Of a DNA stretch of 64,000 bases, positions 58,688-64,000 are shown in pieces. How positions within the stretch are numbered: position 1 is the first letter of the stretch; the number at the start of each line of letters is the position of its first letter. Source of the stretch: an uncultured Mobilibacterium sp. (GTDB lineage Bacteria; Bacillota; Clostridia; Peptostreptococcales; Anaerovoracaceae); NCBI GenBank assembly GCA_947254375.1, contig CAMYCF010000004.1, positions 21,841-85,840 of the forward strand, read 5' to 3'. The notes under the pieces are model-generated. The model did not search any database, was not told the origin of the DNA, and was given only the letters and a program-made list of their open reading frames with translations. The position numbers and the translations under genes were made by a program.

Positions 58688-59693
58688 AAAAAGAGGTGGC
58701 CTGGGACGTGGCCTGGATGCGCTTTTTGCGGATGCGGCACCAATCTACGAAGAAGAAAACGACAGCGACATCGCGGAAACGGCCGATATAGAAGAGACCT
58801 CCGGCGCATCGAAGGGAAAGACCGGGCGCAAAGCGGCTTCGGGTACCGGGAAAGCTTCGGGGAGCAGGACCGCGAAGGCGGCAGAAGGAGATGATACCGA
58901 CAGGGTCATCTATGCCGATATAAACGATATAAAACCGAACAGGGCGCAGCCGCGCAAGACCTTCAACGAGGAAAAGCTTCAGGAGCTCGCCGATTCGATC
59001 AAATCAAACGGCGTCATACAGCCGCTCGTCGTACGGAAGAGCGAGACCGGCTTTGAACTTGTCACGGGCGAAAGGCGCTGGAGGGCGTCGAGGCTTGCAG
59101 GTCTTAAGTCCGTCCCGGTCATCGTGCGCGATTTTGACGAGAAGCAGAACGCCGTCGTTACGGTAATAGAGAACATGCAGAGGGAAGACCTCAACCCGAT
59201 AGAGGAAGCCGAGGGTCTCGACAAAATGGTCAGGAATTTCGGATTCACGCAGGAAGAGGCGGCGAAAGCGGTCGGAAAGAGCCGTGCATACATCGCAAAT
59301 TCCCTGAGACTGCTGAAGCTCCCGGCCTCCGTAAAGGACAGGATAAGCGACGGATCCATTTCCGCCGCACACGGAAGAACGATAATAAACGTCCGCGGAG
59401 AGGACAAACAGGTGGCGATCTGCGAAAAGATAATCAGGAACGGCCTTTCTGTAAGGGCGACGGAGCGTCTGGCCGAACGCATCAAAGACGAAGCGAGGCT
59501 GGAGAGGAAGCGCAGGCGCGTTTCCAAAGCGGATCCGGAGATCTCGGCCGCAGAGGACGATCTTCGTAAAATTTTGGGAACGAAGGTCAGGATAAACGGG
59601 AACGCGAACGCCGGCAGGATCGAACTCGAATATTACAGCATGGATGAGCTCAACGGGCTCCTCGACATGCTCAAGGGAATAGGAGACAGGTAA
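58680..59693 (+). CDS. parB: Chromosome partitioning protein ParB/Spo0J
   Basis: A 337-residue CTPase-type DNA clamp that binds parS and spreads. It begins MAKKRGGLGRGLDALF, has an acidic/low-complexity stretch of about 60 residues, then the core: ANRAQPRK-like PNRAQPRKTFNEEKLQELA, GERRWRASRLAG (CTP-binding box II), VIENMQREDLNPIEEA and an HTH FTQEEAAKAVGKSRAYIANSLRLL. The C-terminal dimerisation region ends ELNGLLDMLKGIGD. It is coupled to parA. Confidence 0.96.
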   Translation: MAKKRGGLGRGLDALFADAAPIYEEENDSDIAETADIEETSGASKGKTGRKAASGTGKASGSRTAKAAEGDDTDRVIYADINDIKPNRAQPRKTFNEEKLQELADSIKSNGVIQPLVVRKSETGFELVTGERRWRASRLAGLKSVPVIVRDFDEKQNAVVTVIENMQREDLNPIEEAEGLDKMVRNFGFTQEEAAKAVGKSRAYIANSLRLLKLPASVKDRISDGSISAAHGRTIINVRGEDKQVAICEKIIRNGLSVRATERLAERIKDEARLERKRRRVSKADPEISAAEDDLRKILGTKVRINGNANAGRIELEYYSMDELNGLLDMLKGIGDR

Positions 59694-59731
59694 AAGAAAA
59701 GCCTGCGGCAGACCGCGGGCGGAGGTGTAAA

Positions 59732-61534
59732 GTGCCGAAAAAAGCACAGAACGAACAAAATCCGGAGAGAGCTTTCGACATGATACCGGTGCCGATGTGC
59801 GTAGTCGGTCCCGGAGGCGACATCGTCGCCGCGAACGAATTGGTCGAACAGGTCTTCAAATACAACGACATAGTCGGCAGCAACTTCTTTGCGCTGACCG
59901 GGGTCAAGAGAGAGAATCTTTTGGCGGCGGACGGCGAAGAAGGGCAAAGCGCCGAAAAGGTCATTTTCAGATGTGAGAAATATTTTTCACTCAAGGCGCG
60001 CGGAGAAGCGGACAGCGACGGCGACATACAGGTCTTCTTCATAGATGTAACGGAGCGTGAGAACCTCAAATCCGACTACAAGGCGGAGAAACTCTGTATA
60101 ACATACATCAGCATCGACAACTACGACGATTTCGAATCATCGCTCGGGTCCGACAAAACGCTTGAGGTAGTCGCGGCCATAGACAAGACGATAAGGGCAT
60201 GGGCCGAGAAACAGAACGCCTCGATAAACAGGATCAAGGATGACATGTATATCATGTTCGTCTACAAGAAAGAGGCGGACAGGATCATAGAAGACAAGTT
60301 CTCGATATTGGACGAAGTCAGGAACCTCGACGTCACAAGCGAATTTCCGCTGAGTCTCAGCATAGGCATGGGCCTCGGTATATCGGCGCTCGACGATGCA
60401 GAAGAACTGGCCCAGGCAGCCCACGACCTCGCCATGGGAAGGGGCGGCGACCAGGCAGTCGTAAAAAACAGGGACAGGACGCACTACTACGGCGGTACCC
60501 TTCAAGTAAAAGAGAAAAACAGGAAGGGCAAATCGAGGGTAATAGCGCATGCGCTCAGGCAGCTGGTGCGCGATTCGTCGCGCGTCCTCATCATGGGACA
60601 CAGGCAGCCGGACATGGACTGCTTCGGTTCGGCGATCGGTGCGCACAGGCTCGCAACGCTCAACGGGAAAGAGGCTCACATCGTCATCGACGGAGATACG
60701 GACGGCATCACGGCGATATATAAGCAGATGAAGGCCACCGACAGCGATGCGATCATAAACAACAGGAAAGCCCTTGAGATCTGCGACAGGGATACGTTGC
60801 TCATAATAGTCGATACGAACAGACCGATCCTCGTCGAGTGCCCGGAGCTGCTCGGCATGGTGGATCACATAGCGGTCGTCGACCACCACAGGATGACTGA
60901 CGACGCCGTGGACAATGCCACGATCGCATATGTTGAATCGTACGCTTCGTCGGCGAGCGAACTGATGACGGAGATACTGCAGTATTCATCGTCAAAGAGG
61001 GTGCTCACCAAATTCGAAGCGGAAGCGCTGCTCGCCGGGATAACCGTAGACACCAACAGTTTTTCGATAAAAACGGGAGTCAGGACGTTCGAAGCGGCGG
61101 CGTGGCTCAGGCGGATAGGCGCGGACACCACGGAAGTAAAGAGGTTCTTCCAGATGGACGCATCGTTTTTCCAGAGCAAAGCGGAAGCTATCGTCAACGC
61201 CGAATATCTCGAAGAGGGCATCGCTATATCGATCAGAAACGAAGAAGGCCCGAACGAACAGATAATCAATGCTCAGGTCGCGGACGAGCTCCTCATGATA
61301 AGAGGGGTAAAAGCGTCGTTCGTGGTCGGCAGGAACATGAGGGGCAACACGATCGTAAGCGCGAGATCACTCGGAGAACTCAACGTACAGTACATACTGG
61401 AGAAGTTCGGCGGCGGTGGGCACCTGACATCAGCGGGTGCGCAGGTCGACATGACGCAGGAAGAATTCGTGGAAAAACTTAAGGGCGTCCTCTCCGAAAT
61501 GACGAAGGACGAGCCGAACAAGGACAACCAATAG
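59732..61534 (+). CDS. gdpP: GdpP-like cyclic-di-AMP phosphodiesterase lacking transmembrane helices
   Basis: A 600-residue protein with the GdpP order PAS, degenerate GGDEF, DHH, DHHA1. The PAS domain is near residues 15-110. The GGDEF remnant reads MGRGGDQAVVK. The DHH motifs are IMGHRQPDMDCFGSAIG, the DTN in IIVDTNRPI, and AVVDHHRM; DHHA1 has FGGGGHLTSAG. The start is GTG 59732 after GGAGGTG. Other GdpP proteins begin with two membrane helices; here the frame starts about 15 residues before the PAS domain and only 38 bases separate it from parB, so the anchor is missing. It precedes rplI and dnaB as usual. Confidence 0.9.
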   Translation: MPKKAQNEQNPERAFDMIPVPMCVVGPGGDIVAANELVEQVFKYNDIVGSNFFALTGVKRENLLAADGEEGQSAEKVIFRCEKYFSLKARGEADSDGDIQVFFIDVTERENLKSDYKAEKLCITYISIDNYDDFESSLGSDKTLEVVAAIDKTIRAWAEKQNASINRIKDDMYIMFVYKKEADRIIEDKFSILDEVRNLDVTSEFPLSLSIGMGLGISALDDAEELAQAAHDLAMGRGGDQAVVKNRDRTHYYGGTLQVKEKNRKGKSRVIAHALRQLVRDSSRVLIMGHRQPDMDCFGSAIGAHRLATLNGKEAHIVIDGDTDGITAIYKQMKATDSDAIINNRKALEICDRDTLLIIVDTNRPILVECPELLGMVDHIAVVDHHRMTDDAVDNATIAYVESYASSASELMTEILQYSSSKRVLTKFEAEALLAGITVDTNSFSIKTGVRTFEAAAWLRRIGADTTEVKRFFQMDASFFQSKAEAIVNAEYLEEGIAISIRNEEGPNEQIINAQVADELLMIRGVKASFVVGRNMRGNTIVSARSLGELNVQYILEKFGGGGHLTSAGAQVDMTQEEFVEKLKGVLSEMTKDEPNKDNQ

Positions 61535-61623
61535 CAGGGAGCGTCAACGAAAATCGATAAGATAACGAGAATCGATGGCGCAATGAAAAATCGATACATA
61601 ACGACCGGAAACGGAGGACGGAT

Positions 61624-62070
61624 ATGCTTGTAATTTTAAAAAAGGATGTAAAAGGGACCGGGAAGGCCGGTGAAACGGTAAAAGTCAGCGACGGATTCGC
61701 GAGGAACAGGCTGATCCCGGGCGGATTCGCCGTCGAGGCGACCGATAAAAACATAAAGGCGGCGGAAAGGGACCGCGCCATGAAGGAAAAGAAGGATGCT
61801 GAGGAAAGAGCCGATGCGAGAGCTCTTGCGGACGAGCTGGAGAAAGCTCCGGTGTCGGTAAAAACGAGGGTCGGCGAGAACGGGAAACTGTTCGGCTCCA
61901 TAACTTCGATGGACATCGCGGCCGCCATAGAGGCGCAGACGGGAAAAGAGATCGACAGGAAGAAGATCGTTTTACCGAAGCCGATAAAAGAGATCGGAAC
62001 GGAGGAAATAGAGATAAAACTGCACACGGATGTGACCGCGAAGATAAAAGTGAAGGTCGAGGCCGAATAA
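61624..62070 (+). CDS. rplI: 50S ribosomal protein L9
   Basis: A 148-residue ribosomal protein with two domains joined by a long helix. The N-terminal domain is MLVILKKDVKGTGKAGETVKVSDGFARNRLIPGGFA, the helix runs through KNIKAAERDRAMKEKKDAEERA, and the C-terminal domain has FGSITSMDIAAAI. It sits between gdpP and dnaB, the normal Firmicute order. Confidence 0.97.
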   Translation: MLVILKKDVKGTGKAGETVKVSDGFARNRLIPGGFAVEATDKNIKAAERDRAMKEKKDAEERADARALADELEKAPVSVKTRVGENGKLFGSITSMDIAAAIEAQTGKEIDRKKIVLPKPIKEIGTEEIEIKLHTDVTAKIKVKVEAE

Positions 62071-62146
62071 AGGGCGAGGCCGAGTGAAGATCGAGGCCGA
62101 ATAAAAGCGGCGCAGCGATTTTACCGCGGAAGGAAGAGAAACGGAT

Positions 62147-63514
62147 ATGCAAGGCGACATCGAAGAAAACATCGGGTATGAAATGCCCCGAAAGATAAAA
62201 TTCGAGCAGGCGATACTGGGCTCGATGATGCTTAACAGCGATGCGAGGGGAGAGGCGATCGACGCGCTCGTTCCCGATGACTTTTATTTGCAGGAGCACA
62301 GAGAGATATTCAAAACGCTGGCCGAAATGGAGCACAGGGATCAGGCCGTAGACGAAACGACACTGGCGGATGCGCTCGAGCAGAAGAAACTGCTCGATCT
62401 CGTCGGCGGAAGATATTATATTTTACAGCTTATGGAGATAGCGGTCGCACCGTCCGCGATAGAGACGTACATCAACAAGGTCCTGTCCGCGTCGATGAAG
62501 AGGAAGCTCATCAAGGCGTCGGCGGATATAAGGGACAAGGCGTACGTCGCGGAAGAAGCCGAAGATGCCGTGAATTTCGCCGAACAGCAGATCATGGGGA
62601 TCGCGCGGACGCACAGGCAGAGCGATTTTAGGATGGCCGAAGATGTCCTCGGCGAGACGACGGATGAGATCAGGGAGAGGCAGAAATCCGGCAATAAGAT
62701 GCCCGGCATCCCGACGGGTTTCATAGATTTGGACAGGAAGCTGGGAGGTCTCCAGAGGTCCGATATGATCGTCCTGGCGGCAAGACCGGGAATGGGAAAG
62801 ACCGCATTCGCGCTGAACATCGGCATGAACGCGGCGATGAACGGAAATTCCGTAATGGTCTTCAGCATGGAGATGTCGTCGCTGCAGCTTGGTCAGAGAC
62901 TTTTATCGATGAAAGCGAGGGTTCCTCTTGCCGACATAAAAAACGGGGATATCGATACCGAAGACTGGATGTCGATCGATAAGGCGATGGGCGATCTTTA
63001 CGATAAAAATCTCGCGTTCGACGAGTCGACTCAGCTGTCGATCCTCGAAATGAAGAACAAGTGCCGCAGGTTCAAGATGAAGAGGGGACTCGACCTCGTT
63101 ATAATCGACTATCTACAGCTCATGAAACTGCCGGGGTACAGCGTCGACAGCAGAGAGAAGGAGATAAGTGCACTCACGAGGTCCATAAAGCTTATGGCGA
63201 AGGAACTCGACTGCGCGGTCATACTTTTATCGCAGCTTTCCAGAGATTCGGAAAGGTCGAACAAGAAACAGCCGCAGCTCCACCACCTGAGGGATTCCGG
63301 AGCGATAGAGCAGGATGCCGACATCGTCATCTTTTTGAAGAGGAACTCGTACTATCAGGATGAGGACGACAGCGCGGACACCATGGAAGAAGACAACATC
63401 TGCGAGGTCAACATCGCGAAGCACAGGAACGGTCCGACCGGCTCGATCGAGCTCGTCTGGGTCGAAGACTACACGAAGTTTGAGAACAAGGCCCACGGGC
63501 AGTACGAGGACTAA
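62147..63514 (+). CDS. dnaB: Replicative DNA helicase DnaB
   Basis: A 455-residue hexameric helicase that unwinds DNA at the fork (DnaC in Bacillus naming). The N-terminal helical domain begins KIKFEQAILGSMMLNSDARGEAID; the RecA-like motor has Walker A ARPGMGKTAFALNIG near residue 210, VFSMEMSSLQLGQRLLS, Walker B LDLVIIDYLQLM, and LSQLSRDSERSNKKQPQLHHLRDSGAIEQDAD. It follows rplI. The start has GGAAGGA-like purines upstream. Confidence 0.97.
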   Translation: MQGDIEENIGYEMPRKIKFEQAILGSMMLNSDARGEAIDALVPDDFYLQEHREIFKTLAEMEHRDQAVDETTLADALEQKKLLDLVGGRYYILQLMEIAVAPSAIETYINKVLSASMKRKLIKASADIRDKAYVAEEAEDAVNFAEQQIMGIARTHRQSDFRMAEDVLGETTDEIRERQKSGNKMPGIPTGFIDLDRKLGGLQRSDMIVLAARPGMGKTAFALNIGMNAAMNGNSVMVFSMEMSSLQLGQRLLSMKARVPLADIKNGDIDTEDWMSIDKAMGDLYDKNLAFDESTQLSILEMKNKCRRFKMKRGLDLVIIDYLQLMKLPGYSVDSREKEISALTRSIKLMAKELDCAVILLSQLSRDSERSNKKQPQLHHLRDSGAIEQDADIVIFLKRNSYYQDEDDSADTMEEDNICEVNIAKHRNGPTGSIELVWVEDYTKFENKAHGQYED

Positions 63515-63589
63515 GCGAGGCGCGATGCCTGTAGGGGCGATTTTTCAAGAAAGACATAAATATTCATCACATTCAAGGAGTAGAATATA

Positions 63590-63955
63590 TTGAAACCGAG
63601 GATAGTCGAGATACGAAGTGAAAATATATTTCTTTACGCGACGAGGGTCGAGAACCTGTTTCTGAGCGAATTCATGCCTCAGGCGCCCGGAGATTACGTG
63701 AAGATATATCTTTTTATTCTTATGTACGCGCAGCAGGAGATAGAGATATCGAAGAAGGGTACGGCTAAGGTGCTCGGAGTCGGACCGGAAACGATCGAAA
63801 AAGCGCTCGCTTTTTGGGAAGAAAAGGGCGCGATCACGAGGCGCGGAAAAGTCGGCACCGAGGAAGAAGAGATCTGTTTTATAAACAACATCGAAACGGT
63901 ATTCGGGCGTCACGGAGAAGAGCCGGTGCAGACCTCGGAGGAGAAGGGATTTGAC
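63590..63955 (+). CDS. DnaD-like primosomal protein, 3'-truncated by the adapter
   Basis: The first 122 codons of a gene starting at TTG 63590, nine bases after AAGGAG. The sequence KPRIVEIRSENIFLYATRVENLFLSEFMP, then YVKIYLFILMYAQQEIEIS and ALAFWEEKGAITRRGK, resembles the winged-helix N-terminal domain of DnaD/DnaB primosome proteins of Firmicutes. Position just after dnaB supports that role. Sequence beyond residue 122 is adapter-derived (it would read LSLIHI), so the real C-terminus is not in the window. Confidence 0.75.
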
Positions 63956-64000
63956 CTGTCTCTTATACACATCTGACGCTGCCGACGATACTCCTTGTGT
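63956..64000 (+). other. Nextera sequencing adapter (assembly artefact)
   Basis: The window ends with CTGTCTCTTATACACATCT (the Tn5 mosaic end, 63956-63974), then GACGCTGCCGACGA (Nextera adapter), TACTCCTT (an eight-base index, complement of AAGGAGTA) and GTGT, the beginning of the P5 arm. This is library sequence, not genome. It marks the contig end and creates false ORFs on both strands. Confidence 0.98.

Noticed and set aside
1..63955. CRISPR arrays, insertion sequences or prophage
   Set aside because: No regularly spaced repeats, transposase or phage structural genes were recognised.
63545..63970. Minus-strand ORF beginning MYKRQ at the right end
   Set aside because: The start lies in the Nextera adapter and the rest is antisense to the DnaD-like gene; this is a known adapter artefact.

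Overview
This window is a bacterial chromosome segment that carries the replication origin region. It suggests a Gram-positive anaerobe of the class Clostridia. Supporting evidence: strong AGGAGG-type ribosome binding sites, canonical sigma-A promoters, the gene order rpmH-rnpA-yidD-yidC-jag-mnmE-mnmG-parA-parB to the right of dnaA and dnaN-recF-gyrB-gyrA to the left, a V-type ATP synthase operon, a butyrate-type CoA-transferase and formiminotetrahydrofolate cyclodeaminase. Base composition is GC-rich for the class by eye. A member of the Anaerovoracaceae / Family XIII group is a reasonable guess, but that is inference. The last 45 bases are not genomic: they are a sequencing-library adapter, so the natural sequence ends at about 63955.

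Layout. 1-13.6 kb (minus strand): start of the V-ATPase operon, then walJ-rlmH and a small membrane protein, addB, a HAD phosphatase, prfB with its programmed frameshift, secA and a CNNM-type membrane protein. 13.7-18.8 kb is a transport block: bioY (plus) behind a BirA-like operator, metNIQ (minus) behind what looks like a methionine-rich leader-peptide attenuator, and sstT (plus). 18.8-23.8 kb: histidine phosphatase, tRNA-Arg(CCG), rplM-rpsI behind a long structured leader, two CobW/COG0523 GTPases in a likely metal-handling operon, and tRNA-Ala(GGC). 23.9-33.1 kb is housekeeping and accessory: DUF2156/GNAT pair, ung, PAP2, NSS transporter, alr, CoA-transferase, tRNA-Arg(CCT). 33.2-42 kb: a decayed VWA-domain gene beside a macro-domain protein, fchA, rpsF-ssb-rpsR, dtd, plsC, a methyltransferase with an odd 3' end, a secreted protein split by an amber codon, an ATC-hydrolase family protein and a nitroreductase.

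42-50.3 kb (minus) holds gyrA, gyrB, recF, dnaN and dnaA. The oriC-like region is at about 50.3-50.5 kb. From 50.6 kb everything runs on the plus strand: rpmH, rnpA, yidD, yidC, jag, mnmE, mnmG, a perfect parS with three evenly spaced DnaA-box-like sites, a lipoprotein, parA, parB, a GdpP-like phosphodiesterase without membrane helices, rplI, dnaB and a DnaD-like gene cut by the adapter. Nearly all genes are co-oriented away from the origin near dnaA, as expected for two replichores; the main exceptions are bioY, sstT, rplM-rpsI, the DUF2156/GNAT pair, tRNA-Arg(CCT), plsC and the methyltransferase.

The most interesting item is the metNIQ leader (17126-17348): a consensus promoter, a 21-codon ORF with eight methionine codons, a short segment right after its stop codon that is exactly complementary to the loop of a downstream intrinsic terminator, then metN. 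This reads as ribosome-mediated transcription attenuation for methionine uptake, where Firmicutes normally use SAM riboswitches or T-boxes. Second is the rplM leader, with two tandem 35-nt units that each fold into a hairpin with a sarcin-ricin-like AGUA/GAA internal loop.
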